Assembly (NCBI RefSeq): GCF_009882935.1
Contig: NZ_WTVA01000001.1
Location: forward strand, 758,238-822,237
DNA: 64,000 bases
Direction: 5' to 3'
Source of the DNA: Sneathiella chungangensis
GTDB taxonomy: Bacteria > Pseudomonadota > Alphaproteobacteria > Sneathiellales > Sneathiellaceae
The notes under the pieces are model-generated. The model made no database searches and was not told where the DNA came from. It saw only the letters and a list, made by a program, of their open reading frames with translations. The position numbers and the translations under genes were made by a program. Shown in pieces: positions 1 to 11,006 of the stretch; positions within the stretch are counted from its first letter, which is position 1, and the number at the start of each line of letters is the position of its first letter.

Positions 1-72
1 CACGATCTGAGCCGCCAGCAGCTGCGCCGCGAAGACGGTCATCATTGCCAGGATAAATTTGCGTATTGTCAT
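1..72 (-). CDS. Partial exported protein, N-terminus only
   Basis: The first 24 codons of a minus-strand gene are visible; the rest lies outside the window. The ATG is at 72 and the peptide starts MTIRKFILAMMTVFAAQLLA, with a basic n-region and a hydrophobic core as in a Sec signal peptide. The upstream 73-201 interval separates it from the rsmB-like gene, so it probably has its own promoter. The mature protein cannot be identified from what is here. Confidence 0.5.
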   Translation of the reverse strand, partial: MTIRKFILAMMTVFAAQLLAAQIV

Positions 73-201
73 TGTCCCCAATCTCCCATTTTTGACGTCT
101 TTCAAGGACCTACGGGTCATCCGCGACTTCGGATCACCATTATAACGGATCAGGACGGAAATTCCGTTCACATGATGGTGAATTATTTTTCTCACCCAGA
201 G

Positions 202-3077
<2,876 letters not shown>

Positions 3078-3161
3078 TCATACAGCGAGATTTTAAAATT
3101 CATAGAGCGAATTTTGCTCGATCGACGTTTTTTTTGGGAGCGCGAAATTTCGGCGGTTTCG

Positions 3162-3896
3162 CTACTCCCCGTCCGTCTTTTTCCCGCGGAAACCGGTGGC
3201 GATGACATAGGCTTCGCGGGAATCGGCGCGGCTGGCCTCGGGTTTGGCGTGGCGGACATGGGTGAAATTCTGCTTCATCTGCTCAAGCAGGTCATTCTCC
3301 GTCCCGCCTTTCAGCACCTTGGCGATGAAGACGCCGCCGGGCGCCAGCACATCGATGGCGAATTCCAGCGCCAGTTCGCACATCATGACGATGCGCAAAT
3401 GATCGGTCTGGCGATGGCCGGTGGTCGGCGCGGCCATGTCGGAGATCACCGCATCGACCGGCCCGCCGAGCGCGGCCTTGACCCGGTCATCGGCGCCCGC
3501 CTCCGTGAAGTCGAGCTGCATCACCTCGGCGCCGGGGACCGGCTCCATCTCGAGGATATCGACGGCGAGCACCTTGCCCTTGCCCTTTTCCGCGCCGACG
3601 CGGTCCACCGCGACCTGCGTCCAGCCGCCCGGCGCGGCGCCGAGATCGACGACCGAATCGCCGGATTTCAGCAGGTTGTAGCGCTCGTTGAGCTGCATCA
3701 GCTTGAACGCCGCGCGGCTGCGCAGGCCCCGTGTTCTCGCCTCCACCACGTAAGGATCATTGAGCTGGCGTTGCAGCCAGTTGGTCGAGGAGGTCTTGCG
3801 CCCCCGCGCCGTCTTCACCTTGGTATGGAGCAGCCGGCCGGTCATGCCGGTGTTTTTTGTCGCGCCCTTTCCGGGCTTTTTCGCGCCGCCGCTCAT
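3162..3896 (-). CDS. rlmE: 23S rRNA 2'-O-ribose methyltransferase RlmE (FtsJ)
   Basis: A 244-residue RrmJ/FtsJ-family methyltransferase that 2'-O-methylates the uridine in the A-loop of 23S rRNA (U2552 in E. coli). SAM motif VVDLGAAPGGWTQVA lies near residue 85, and the K-D-K-E catalytic set can be placed at the early RAAFKLMQL, the DAVISDMAAP stretch, the FIAKVLKGG stretch and the SREAYV stretch. The lysine-rich N-terminal extension of about 40 residues is common in alphaproteobacterial members. It overlaps the upstream phosphatase gene as ATGA at 3893-3896. Confidence 0.95.
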   Translation of the reverse strand: MSGGAKKPGKGATKNTGMTGRLLHTKVKTARGRKTSSTNWLQRQLNDPYVVEARTRGLRSRAAFKLMQLNERYNLLKSGDSVVDLGAAPGGWTQVAVDRVGAEKGKGKVLAVDILEMEPVPGAEVMQLDFTEAGADDRVKAALGGPVDAVISDMAAPTTGHRQTDHLRIVMMCELALEFAIDVLAPGGVFIAKVLKGGTENDLLEQMKQNFTHVRHAKPEASRADSREAYVIATGFRGKKTDGE

Positions 3897-5002
3897 GGCG
3901 CCACCTTCGGCTCGGCCGTGGCCTGCCGCGCGCGCTGGCGTTCCTCCGCCGCCAGCTGACGTTCGCGGCGCACCCGCTCGATCATGCCGAGCAGCATCCC
4001 CTCGCGCAGGCCCCGGTCGGCGACGCGGAGCTTTTTCACCGGCCAGCGGCTGTGCATCGCCTCGACGATGGCGCAGCCGGAGACGACGAGATCGGCCCGT
4101 TCCTCGCCGATGCAGGGCTCCAAGACGCGCGTCTTGTAATCGCTGCCGGCGAGGCGGCGGCAGATATCGAGCATGGCGCCCGCGTTCAGCCAGGCGCCGT
4201 CGATGCGGCGGCGGCTGTAGCGTTCGAGCCCGAAATGCACGCCCGCGAGCGTCGTCACCGTGCCCGAGGTGCCGAGCATCTGCACCCGTCCCTCGCGGAT
4301 CCGCCCGGCGATGCCGTGCTCCGCCTCGAACGCATCGACATGATGGCGGACATCGGCGATCATGTCGGCATAGGCGGACTGGCTCACCTCCATCCCGCCG
4401 TGGCGTTCGGTCAGGGTGACCACGCCGACGGGGATCGAGGTCCAGCCCAGCACCTCGCTCTGCCGGCGGCCCTCAAGACCAAGCCAGACAAGCTCCGTGC
4501 TGCCGCCGCCGATATCGAAGACGAGCGCATTCTGATGCCGGTAATCGATGAGCGGGGCGCAGCCCTCGGCCGCCAGTGCCGCCTCCTCCGCCGTGGTGAT
4601 GATGTCCAGCTCGATGCCGCAACCCTCGCGCACGCGGTCGAGGAATTCGTCGCTGTTGTCGGCCTTGCGGCAGACCTCCGTCGCGACGCAGCGCATATGG
4701 GTGACGCCGGCGCGGCGCATCTTGTCCGCACAGACGCCAAGCGCGTCGATCGTTCTTTCCATGGCGTCGCCGGACAATTTGCCGGTCAGGCTGACGCCTT
4801 CGCCAAGCCGGACGATCCGCGAGAAGCTGTCGATGACGCGGAAACTCTTCCCCTGCTGTTTCGCAATCAGCAGCCGGCAATTGTTGGTGCCCAGGTCCAG
4901 GGCGCCGAATGTTTCGGGATTGCCCGGCCCGCCATGCTGAAACTTGCGTCGATATCTTCTGCGATCACCCTTTCCCGTTTTACGGGGTTGTGATGTTGCC
5001 AC
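3893..5002 (-). CDS. Ppx/GppA-family phosphatase
   Basis: A 369-residue member of the exopolyphosphatase/guanosine pentaphosphatase family (ASKHA fold). The phosphate-1 motif ALDLGTNNCRLLIA is near residue 35, the phosphate-2 motif VFDIGGGSTELVWL near 165 and LGTSGTVTTLAGV near 250. It starts with GTG at 5002, preceded by GGAGG at 9 nt. The first 30 residues are strongly basic and probably unstructured. It is the first gene of the run with rlmE, guaB and the rsmB-like gene. Whether it acts on polyphosphate or pppGpp cannot be told from sequence. Confidence 0.9.
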   Translation of the reverse strand: MATSQPRKTGKGDRRRYRRKFQHGGPGNPETFGALDLGTNNCRLLIAKQQGKSFRVIDSFSRIVRLGEGVSLTGKLSGDAMERTIDALGVCADKMRRAGVTHMRCVATEVCRKADNSDEFLDRVREGCGIELDIITTAEEAALAAEGCAPLIDYRHQNALVFDIGGGSTELVWLGLEGRRQSEVLGWTSIPVGVVTLTERHGGMEVSQSAYADMIADVRHHVDAFEAEHGIAGRIREGRVQMLGTSGTVTTLAGVHFGLERYSRRRIDGAWLNAGAMLDICRRLAGSDYKTRVLEPCIGEERADLVVSGCAIVEAMHSRWPVKKLRVADRGLREGMLLGMIERVRRERQLAAEERQRARQATAEPKVAP

Positions 5003-5128
5003 CCAGGACTACCTCCAGGTAAATAATATACGGCCCCGGATTGAATAATCCCGGCCCATTTGCCCTATGCTATCAGCTTTCCGCAAAAGGTTCATATATA
5101 TTTTGGCGAAATGTCACTTTATCGAACG

Positions 5129-5157
5129 TTGACAAGGCGCGCGCGACTTGGTAGTAG
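5129..5157 (+). promoter_or_regulatory. Candidate promoter of tRNA-Gln
   Basis: A perfect -35 hexamer TTGACA (5129-5134) is followed after 17 bp by TAGTAG (5152-5157), a weak -10. The stretch after it is GC-rich, as in promoters under stringent control of stable RNA. It lies about 40 bp upstream of the mature tRNA 5' end. Confidence 0.45.
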
Positions 5158-5198
5158 GTCCGCCAGCCCCGCGAGCCGCGGGCGCACCGCCGACATGG

Positions 5199-5272
5199 TG
5201 GGGAATCGTCTAATGGTAGGACAGCGGACTCTGACTCCGTCAATCCTGGTTCGAGTCCAGGTTCCCCAGCCA
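5199..5272 (+). tRNA. tRNA-Gln (anticodon CTG)
   Basis: A 74-nt cloverleaf including an encoded CCA. The acceptor stem pairs TGGGGAA with TTCCCCA, the anticodon stem is GCGGA/TCCGT, and the loop CTCTGAC gives anticodon CTG, reading CAG. The T-arm contains GGTTCGAGTCC. The stop codon of the next, foreign-looking gene lies only 10 bp beyond the 3' end, which suggests this tRNA end may have served as an integration target. Confidence 0.95.
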
Positions 5273-5282
5273 TCCGCCTTCG

Positions 5283-6029
5283 CTAATTTTTCCAGAGATT
5301 ATTAAGTGGAATAATTTCCGATCCGTCGGCCGTTATCCTGACGATCTGATTTCTGCTTTCGACGAAAATGGCGTCGAATGCTGGATCCACTGACCAAATA
5401 TGCTCAATTTTCGGGCGGAGATAGCTGACCGCCAACTCTACATCCAAATCGCCATAAGGTAAGTTGTCGTATATTGCCAGCCAGTTACTATCAAATTTCT
5501 TAAAACCGCATTTGGCCAGTATCTGAAGTTTATTATCAATTCGATAATTAATGTATTCTGTCCATTCCCGCTCTGGCTGATCGCCTACCCAACCAGGTCC
5601 AGTTAATTTTTCCTGACACAGCAATTCCCTCAACTCATTCTCTGTCCATTTGCGTGTACGTGAGGTCCAGCCGAAATGTGAAGGGTCTAAAATTGCATTC
5701 GGAAATTCGTCATTGGCTAACTTCATATATCTCGCAAACTGCTCATCAATACATTCCGTGACTTCGATTCCGATTATTGTTCCATCTGAAATAGCCAAAA
5801 AATCTGGTCTTCCACCTTCTTGCTCATTGTGAGAGGTCAACGCTATTGGTTGATCAATAAAGACTGTATCTGCTAACGATGCCATGAGGCGACAAACAGT
5901 CCATGTTTCAACACGTTCATTATTACGAGCACCACCTCGCGATGGAACAGAAATATCAATCTGCTCCAATTGCGAGCACAACTCATCCGCAGAAGAAGCG
6001 TGAATGGTGACCATTTTTGGGCTCGTCAA
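5283..6029 (-). CDS. Orphan protein with PD-(D/E)xK-like motif
   Basis: A 248-residue protein not recognised as any named family. Residues about 93-112 contain RPDFLAISDGTIIGIEVTE: a PD, a beta-hairpin-sized spacer and an E-V-T end, resembling the PD-(D/E)xK nuclease core with the lysine replaced by threonine. The frame opens with TTG at 6029; ATG at 6014 (MVTIHASS) is an equally plausible start, and neither has a strong ribosome-binding site. Codon use and base composition are clearly more AT-rich than both neighbours. It sits tail-to-tail against tRNA-Gln, consistent with horizontal acquisition. Nuclease activity is inference only. Confidence 0.7.
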   Translation of the reverse strand: MTSPKMVTIHASSADELCSQLEQIDISVPSRGGARNNERVETWTVCRLMASLADTVFIDQPIALTSHNEQEGGRPDFLAISDGTIIGIEVTECIDEQFARYMKLANDEFPNAILDPSHFGWTSRTRKWTENELRELLCQEKLTGPGWVGDQPEREWTEYINYRIDNKLQILAKCGFKKFDSNWLAIYDNLPYGDLDVELAVSYLRPKIEHIWSVDPAFDAIFVESRNQIVRITADGSEIIPLNNLWKN

Positions 6030-6124
6030 AACAGTATTCCAATCTATTAACTTTCAGGCAAAACCCACGATATGTTGACCTGATACCGCCCGTCAATCAA
6101 CAGTCGTCAAGGAATAGAGCTCCC

Positions 6125-6559
6125 TCACTCGCTGTTGAAGCGGGTGGTGAGTTTTTCGAGGGTGGCGACGAGCGCGTCGATCTCGGCGTCGCTCAGCAGC
6201 TCGTCGATGGTGGCGTTGAACTCGTCCAGCGGGGCCTGCAGCTGCGCGAGGGCGTCCCGCCCCTCCGGCGTCAGCGACAGGAGCCAGGCCCGCCCGTCCT
6301 TCCAGCTCCGGTTCCGGTCGATAAGCTTGAGCCGGATCAGCCGCGTCACCATCGCCGTCATCGCCGAGTCATTCAGGCCCAGCAGCTCGGCGACATCGCG
6401 CTGGGTCATGTCATCCTCATGCTCGACAATATAGAGAACCGCCGCCTGCGCCGTGGTGACGCCGACGGAGGACATGGTCGAGCGGTCCGCCGATTTCTTC
6501 AGCGCATGGGCCGCGACCTGCAGCCGGTGATAGAGGCGTGTCTGGCGGGATCTTGACAT
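6125..6559 (-). CDS. MarR-family transcriptional regulator
   Basis: A 144-residue winged-helix regulator of the MarR type, usual length. The helix-turn-helix region TQRDVAELLGLNDSAMTAMV lies near residues 53-72, followed by the wing RNRSWKDGRAWLLSLTPEG with the conserved D-x-R-A. The N- and C-terminal helices would form the dimer. It is divergent from the thioesterase gene at 6645, with a palindrome between them (6603-6620), so it probably represses that gene and perhaps itself. The ligand is unknown. Confidence 0.9.
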   Translation of the reverse strand: MSRSRQTRLYHRLQVAAHALKKSADRSTMSSVGVTTAQAAVLYIVEHEDDMTQRDVAELLGLNDSAMTAMVTRLIRLKLIDRNRSWKDGRAWLLSLTPEGRDALAQLQAPLDEFNATIDELLSDAEIDALVATLEKLTTRFNSE

Positions 6560-6602
6560 GGCCTACTCATAATCCAGTTGCGCGGGATGCGCCATGGAAA
6601 TA

Positions 6603-6620
6603 TACTTCACTAGCAAAGTA
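6603..6620. promoter_or_regulatory. Candidate MarR operator palindrome
   Basis: TACTTCACTAGCAAAGTA is an 18-bp interrupted palindrome (7 of 9 pairs match) with a CTAG centre. It lies 43 bp from the marR-type ATG and 24 bp upstream of the thioesterase ATG. The length and position fit a MarR dimer site controlling both directions. Confidence 0.6.
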
Positions 6621-6644
6621 ATAATCCATAACAGGAAAGAACCC

Positions 6645-7055
6645 ATGACCGAAATCTCCCTGGATCGGGGCCGCCGCGTCCTTGCCGAGCAGCCCTTCAG
6701 CGTCCTGATCGGCTCGGCCCTCGACCGGCTCGAGGCGGGGCAGGCGGAGCTGTCACTGACGCTTCGCGATGACCATCTGCAGCAGCATGGCTTCGCCCAT
6801 GGCGGCGTGGTCAGCTATCTCGCCGACAATGCGCTGACCTATGCGGGGGGCACGGTGCTCGGCGATTCGGTGACGCTCGAATTCAAGATCAACTATGTCC
6901 GCCCGGCGATCGGCGAGAAACTCATCGCCCGCGCCCGCGTCAAGGCGAGCGGCAAGTCGCAGGCCGTCTGCGACTGCGACGTCTATGCGATCCGGGACGG
7001 CGTGGAAAAGCTCTGCGCGACGGCGCAGGGCACGATCTGGAAAGTCAGCGCCTAG
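6645..7055 (+). CDS. PaaI-family hotdog thioesterase
   Basis: A 136-residue single-hotdog-fold acyl-CoA thioesterase of the PaaI/YbgC-like group. The motif HGFAHGGVVSYLADNA (residues about 47-62) is the classic HGG active-site loop, and the C-terminal strand VRPAIGEKLIARARV follows. The start at 6645 (MTEISLDRG) is chosen because AGGAAAG precedes it; an upstream in-frame start at 6594 would run through the operator. It is divergent from the MarR gene. The substrate is unknown, though hydroxyphenylacetyl-CoA-type or other aryl-CoA esters are possible. Confidence 0.9.
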   Translation: MTEISLDRGRRVLAEQPFSVLIGSALDRLEAGQAELSLTLRDDHLQQHGFAHGGVVSYLADNALTYAGGTVLGDSVTLEFKINYVRPAIGEKLIARARVKASGKSQAVCDCDVYAIRDGVEKLCATAQGTIWKVSA

Positions 7056-7056
7056 C
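7039..7056 (+). repeat. 18-bp direct repeat, copy 1
   Basis: GGAAAGTCAGCGCCTAGC covers the last codons and stop of the thioesterase gene. An identical copy occurs at 7778-7795 at the 3' end of the HxlR gene. The two copies bracket the orphan membrane-protein gene at 7077-7577. Confidence 0.7.
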
Positions 7057-7076
7057 GGCTTTTAAGGCGGTGGCGG

Positions 7077-7577
7077 CTAGCTGCTGAAATGGCGGATATA
7101 GATCAGCCCTTCGGGGATATCGAAGATAAAGGAAAACAGGATCACGCCGGTCATGACCGCCGACCAGAGGCGATACCACCGCCCCTCCTCCGGGTTGAGA
7201 AAGGGCCGTTTCACCAGCAGCAGCACCAGCGCCGGCGTCCAGCAGAGCACATGCATGATCGAGATCGAACCCGACAGCATCGGCAGCCCGAGGGCGGCAA
7301 AAATCGGCTCCCCGGCCAGGGCGGAGACGACAAAGCCGCCGCCCGCCCAGCGCGCGATGGGCTTGCGCCAGGCAAAGACGAACAGCCCGGTCAGGAAGGT
7401 CAGTATCAGGAAGGCGAGCCAGATCTTGACCCAGAGCGGCGTGGACATGAAGCCCGCCTGATCGAAAACGTTGAGCGGGCCGTAGCCGCTGGTATATTCC
7501 TCCGCGCGCGCCGCCGCGCTCCAGAACAACGTCGCGAGGCCGCCCCCCGCCAAGGCCAAAATCGACTGTACCTTCAT
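7077..7577 (-). CDS. Small membrane protein with signal peptide, unknown
   Basis: A 166-residue protein not recognised. An N-terminal signal sequence ends at about SAAARAEE (residues 20-26). The mature part has four likely membrane segments, near residues 50-70, 80-100, 105-120 and 138-155. The start at 7577 is supported by GGGGGGAC upstream. It is convergent with the thioesterase gene and bracketed by an 18-bp direct repeat (7039-7056, 7778-7795). No catalytic motif can be seen; a small inner-membrane protein is all that can be supported. Confidence 0.75.
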   Translation of the reverse strand: MKVQSILALAGGGLATLFWSAAARAEEYTSGYGPLNVFDQAGFMSTPLWVKIWLAFLILTFLTGLFVFAWRKPIARWAGGGFVVSALAGEPIFAALGLPMLSGSISIMHVLCWTPALVLLLVKRPFLNPEEGRWYRLWSAVMTGVILFSFIFDIPEGLIYIRHFSS

Positions 7578-7777
7578 GATGTCCCCCCATTCCCTGATAT
7601 CGCCAACGCCGCGATCCGGTCGCAGACTCCTACATACAGGCGACGGGAAATCGTCTCAATAGGCAGGCACCGCGCTCACCCAATTGTGATGGCGCAGCGG
7701 GGAAGGCTGTGGCGGGATTGGCGGGCGGGGGATTATGTCCGGATGGCGTCGCTGTCGTCGGACTCGCTCGGCGTGGG

Positions 7778-7795
7778 GGAAAGTCAGCGCCTAGC
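7778..7795 (+). repeat. 18-bp direct repeat, copy 2
   Basis: Identical to 7039-7056. Here it overlaps the stop codon of the HxlR-family gene on the opposite strand, so the match is not explained by shared protein coding. Confidence 0.7.
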
Positions 7796-8494
7796 AGCGG
7801 CGGGCCCTTCCCCCCGCGCCGATTTCACCTTCGTGAGCGGGCCGAGGTTCAGCCATTTCGCGAGTTTGGTCGTGATGCGGCGGGGGCCGTGGGCGTCGAG
7901 GCGGCCAGCATCCAGCGCCTCGGTGAGTGGGAGATCGCCGCGGATAATATAGATCATGTCCGGCAGGCTGCAGGCGAGATAGAGATCAACCTCGAAACCC
8001 GGATCCTCGACGCAGAGCTCGCAGGCCCCTTCCCGGTTGACGAACCACCAGAGCCGTTTGTTGTCGGGCTGGTCCGTAAGGTCAAGCTGCACCACGGAAC
8101 GCCGTTCACCGAAGGCCGCCGGGTTGACCCCACGCTCGAGCGCCCAGACAAGCAGGCCGAGATCGACCTCTCCCTCCACCAGCTGGCGGCGCGACCAGCG
8201 CTGCCCCCAGATGCCGAGCGCCTCGACCATCGGGATGAATTCCCGACCGGCGGCCGTCAGATGATAGGTCCGCGTCTTTCCGCCCCCGCTCGTACGCCGC
8301 TCGACAATGTCCTCGGCCTCCAGTTGCTTGAGGCGCGAGGACAGCAGCGTCGGCGACATCAGCGGTACGCCCTTCTGTAGCTCGGAGAAGCGGCTTGCCC
8401 CTTGCGCAAGGTCGCGGATAATGAGCGGCGTCCAGCGTTCACAGAAAAGTTCCGACGCCTTCGCCACCGGGCAGAACTGGCCATATGTCTTCAT
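7784..8494 (-). CDS. HxlR-family transcriptional regulator with C-terminal domain
   Basis: A 236-residue regulator. Residues 1-95 are an HxlR winged helix: it begins MKTYGQFCPVAKASELFCER with the family's cysteine, then SRFSELQKGVPLMSPTLLSS is the HTH and RTYHLTAAGREF the wing. The remaining 140 residues are an extra domain resembling the SCP2-like tail seen on some HxlR proteins, probably a ligand-sensing part. A strong AGGAGG lies upstream. It is divergent from the methyltransferase gene at 8619, its likely target. Confidence 0.85.
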   Translation of the reverse strand: MKTYGQFCPVAKASELFCERWTPLIIRDLAQGASRFSELQKGVPLMSPTLLSSRLKQLEAEDIVERRTSGGGKTRTYHLTAAGREFIPMVEALGIWGQRWSRRQLVEGEVDLGLLVWALERGVNPAAFGERRSVVQLDLTDQPDNKRLWWFVNREGACELCVEDPGFEVDLYLACSLPDMIYIIRGDLPLTEALDAGRLDAHGPRRITTKLAKWLNLGPLTKVKSARGEGPAAARR

Positions 8495-8504
8495 TGCCGC
8501 CTCC

Positions 8505-8540
8505 TAGTTTCAAAGACTACCATTCCGGTCGCGCAAGCAA
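8505..8540. promoter_or_regulatory. Candidate HxlR operator region
   Basis: TAGTTTCAAAGACTA (8505-8519) has TAGT/ACTA arms. On the minus strand GTAGTCTTTG and GTAGTTTTG form two similar direct repeats. They lie between the HxlR and methyltransferase starts, where autoregulation would act. Support is by position and pattern only. Confidence 0.35.
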
Positions 8541-8618
8541 AACTACATTTTCTGGACTATTCGCCGACCCGGCCACCGCCTAGCCTTGCCCCCCACATGT
8601 GAGGAAAGGAGGCATGAC

Positions 8619-9437
8619 ATGACGACGGCAATGAGTGAAACGGCGGAGCGCGGACAGCTAACGGGAAGCGCCGCCGGGATTTACGAGCAATTCTTTGTCC
8701 CCGCGCTGTTCCGGGACTGGGCGGCGCCACTCTGCGCGGCGGCGGATGTCAAGGCGGGCGACGATCTTCTCGATGTCGCCTGCGGCACCGGCGTCGTTGC
8801 GCGCGAGGGATTGAGCCGCGTCGGGCCGGACGGATCGGTCACCGGGCTCGATCGCAACGCCGGGATGCTGGTTGTCGCGGGATCTCTCGCGCCGGAGATC
8901 GACTGGCGGGAGGGACTTGCCGAGGATATCCCCTTCGAGGACGGAAGCTTCGATGCCCTCACCTGCCAGTTCGGCCTGATGTTCTTCGAGGACAGAGAAA
9001 AGGCGGTTTCTGAGATGTGGCGGGTGCTGCGCCCCGGCGGGCGGATGGCGGTGGCGGTCTGGGACACGCTCCCCCACACGCCCGGCTATGATGCGATGGC
9101 GGGGCTGCTGGCGGAACTGTTCGGTCGCGGGATAGCGGCGGCGCTGGAGGCGCCCTACAATCTCGGCGATCCGGCGGCGCTTCTCGGGATTTTTGCGGCG
9201 GCGGGGGTAACAGACGCGGCGATCCGCACCCGTCCCGGCCTTGCCCGCTTCCCCTCGATCGAAGACTGGGTTTATACGGATATCAAGGGCTGGACGCTAT
9301 CCGAGGCCATCGACGAGGCGCAATTTCAGGCGCTGCTTGCGGCGGCGAAAGGCACCCTCGCCCGATTCACGGACGATGCGGGCCGCGTCGAATTCTGCGC
9401 GCCCGCGCATATCGTAACGGCGGTGAAGGGAGAGTGA
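8619..9437 (+). CDS. Class I SAM-dependent methyltransferase
   Basis: A 272-residue UbiE/COQ5-like class I methyltransferase. Motif I LLDVACGTGVVAREG is near residue 48, DGSVTGLDRNAGML follows as motif II, and MWRVLRPGGRMAVAVWD is the post-motif strand near 130. The ATG at 8619 has AGGAGG six bases upstream; a TTG at 8586 is less likely. It is divergent from the HxlR regulator. The substrate is unknown; a small molecule is more likely than RNA or protein. Confidence 0.88.
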   Translation: MTTAMSETAERGQLTGSAAGIYEQFFVPALFRDWAAPLCAAADVKAGDDLLDVACGTGVVAREGLSRVGPDGSVTGLDRNAGMLVVAGSLAPEIDWREGLAEDIPFEDGSFDALTCQFGLMFFEDREKAVSEMWRVLRPGGRMAVAVWDTLPHTPGYDAMAGLLAELFGRGIAAALEAPYNLGDPAALLGIFAAAGVTDAAIRTRPGLARFPSIEDWVYTDIKGWTLSEAIDEAQFQALLAAAKGTLARFTDDAGRVEFCAPAHIVTAVKGE

Positions 9438-9441
9438 CAGA

Positions 9442-10056
9442 TCAGGTCGTCAGCGGATCGCGGTCTTCTTCAGGCGTCGGACCGGAGAGCAGGTTCTGGC
9501 CGCGGCTGTTGAGGCGGGAGGTGATCTGCAGGAGCGGCTCCGGCACTTCCTTGGGAAGATAGGACCAGCCAAGCAGGGCGAGCAGCACGCTGAAGGGCGA
9601 GAGCAGCAGGCTCAGCATCGCCCAGGTGATGAGGGCCGCACCGAGGCTGGTGATATTCTCCGATCCCTCAAGCTGCGAGATCACGATGATCAGGATGGCG
9701 AAGGCATGCGGCAGATAGAGACCGAGGCGGAGCGCATCCATGAACCGCCGCTCGCGCAGGCGCGGCCGGATCAGCCGGTAGAGCTTGACCGACACATAGG
9801 CAAACGGCGCAAAGAAGAAGAGGAAGAGCCCGGTCGTGCCGAGAAGGTTGAGGATCCAGCCCTCGCTCCCCTCCTCCCGGAGGAAGATGTCGAGCAGCAC
9901 GGTCAGCCCGGCGAAGATCAGCGCCGCCAGCACCGGCGCGGCGACGATCAGCCGCTGCCGCCAGGAACTGTCGCGGACGATGACGATCGCCTGCGCCAGG
10001 ATTTCCCTGAATTTTTCCTTGATATCAAAAGACTGCGGCATTTTATCGGTGATCAT
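9442..10056 (-). CDS. Membrane protein of unknown function
   Basis: A 204-residue protein not recognised as a named family. Four hydrophobic segments are visible at about residues 38-58, 70-95, 112-128 and 138-163, with basic loops (RLIRPRLRERR) that would face the cytoplasm. The C-terminal 40 residues are hydrophilic and acidic. It ends four bases from the end of the convergent methyltransferase gene and has no clear operon partner. Confidence 0.75.
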   Translation of the reverse strand: MITDKMPQSFDIKEKFREILAQAIVIVRDSSWRQRLIVAAPVLAALIFAGLTVLLDIFLREEGSEGWILNLLGTTGLFLFFFAPFAYVSVKLYRLIRPRLRERRFMDALRLGLYLPHAFAILIIVISQLEGSENITSLGAALITWAMLSLLLSPFSVLLALLGWSYLPKEVPEPLLQITSRLNSRGQNLLSGPTPEEDRDPLTT

Positions 10057-10200
10057 CTACTGTTGGAACGCGACGGCTGCCGGTTATCCTGAAACCCGCG
10101 TCCAGATGTAACATATCCGTCAGGAATGCCAACCCCGATTTTCGCGGACAGGGATAGGTTCATGGCGCCCGCGATGGCCCTCGCCGGCGCGCGCGTCGAG

Positions 10201-10452
10201 TTACCGTGGACCGAGGGTCCGGATGACATCCGAGATTTCCGTGAATTCATTGGACAGCGCCTTGAGGGTTCTCGCCTGCTCCGTCTTGCCCGGCGCCTCT
10301 TCCACCGCTTTGGCACTGTCAAGCAGCAGGTCCAGCGCGGCAAGATTGGCGCCCGTTGCCCGGTCCGAAATCGACCGCCGGTTCAGCCGGGGCGCTTTCG
10401 AAAACTCGGTTTTCAACCCCTCGACGAGGGAGGCCAGTTCCTGTTGCCGCAT
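10201..10452 (-). CDS. Small helical protein, unknown
   Basis: An 83-residue acidic, alpha-helix-rich protein with no recognised domain. The ATG at 10452 is preceded by AAGGAAAGGG at six bases, a strong ribosome-binding site that supports it being real. It is divergent from the PilZ gene across a 200-bp gap. No membrane segment or signal peptide is seen. Confidence 0.6.
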   Translation of the reverse strand: MRQQELASLVEGLKTEFSKAPRLNRRSISDRATGANLAALDLLLDSAKAVEEAPGKTEQARTLKALSNEFTEISDVIRTLGPR

Positions 10453-10652
10453 GTGAGACCCTTTCCTTGAATAGCCTTAGCAAAATAGCGCGAGAGCGTA
10501 AACGAAAGGTTAACGAGGGTCCGTCTAGCCGCCCTTTATGGCCATTTAAGGGCAAAGGCCGCAACCTATTGTTAACCATTATCAGGGACAATGCAGGGAT
10601 CGTATTTAGTCCGGCGGTTGCGCCCCCGCAGATCGCCGCATCCGGAGACAAG

Positions 10653-10991
10653 ATGACCCCGTTTGGCCCCGAAAACCGCCGCGTCCATCGCCGCGTCGTG
10701 ATGGAGAAGGACACCCGCATCTGCCATGGCGGCGGCGCGGCCCGTGCGCGAATCCTCAATATCTCCGCCGGCGGCGCGGGATTGCAGATGGAGATGCGCC
10801 TGCCCGATTCCACGGAGATCACCGTCGAGATCGAGAATATCGGCCTGATTCCGGCGCGCATTGTCCGCCAGATGGCCGATGGCGTCGCCGTGAAGTTCGA
10901 ATTTTCAGAGGAAAAGGAACAGCAGCTCATCCGGCAGATCGCGGGCCTTGTGGCCCGCAAGCGCCGTGAACAGTTTCATGTGGTGAGCTAA
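10653..10991 (+). CDS. PilZ-domain protein
   Basis: A 112-residue single PilZ domain. Residues 9-14 are RRVHRR, matching the RxxxR c-di-GMP-binding motif, and ILNISAGGAGL at about 35-45 matches the D/NxSxxG motif with N in the first position. The protein probably binds cyclic di-GMP and acts as a stand-alone adaptor. The start at 10653 has GGAGACA upstream; the longer open frame back to 10356 lacks support. No partner gene adjoins it. Confidence 0.85.
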   Translation: MTPFGPENRRVHRRVVMEKDTRICHGGGAARARILNISAGGAGLQMEMRLPDSTEITVEIENIGLIPARIVRQMADGVAVKFEFSEEKEQQLIRQIAGLVARKRREQFHVVS

Positions 10992-11006
10992 AATCGGGCG
11001 GGCGAT

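Noticed and set aside
5199-6124. Attachment-site direct repeat of the tRNA-Gln 3' end
   Set aside because: No second copy of the tRNA 3' end was found on the far side of the orphan gene, so integration remains only an inference.
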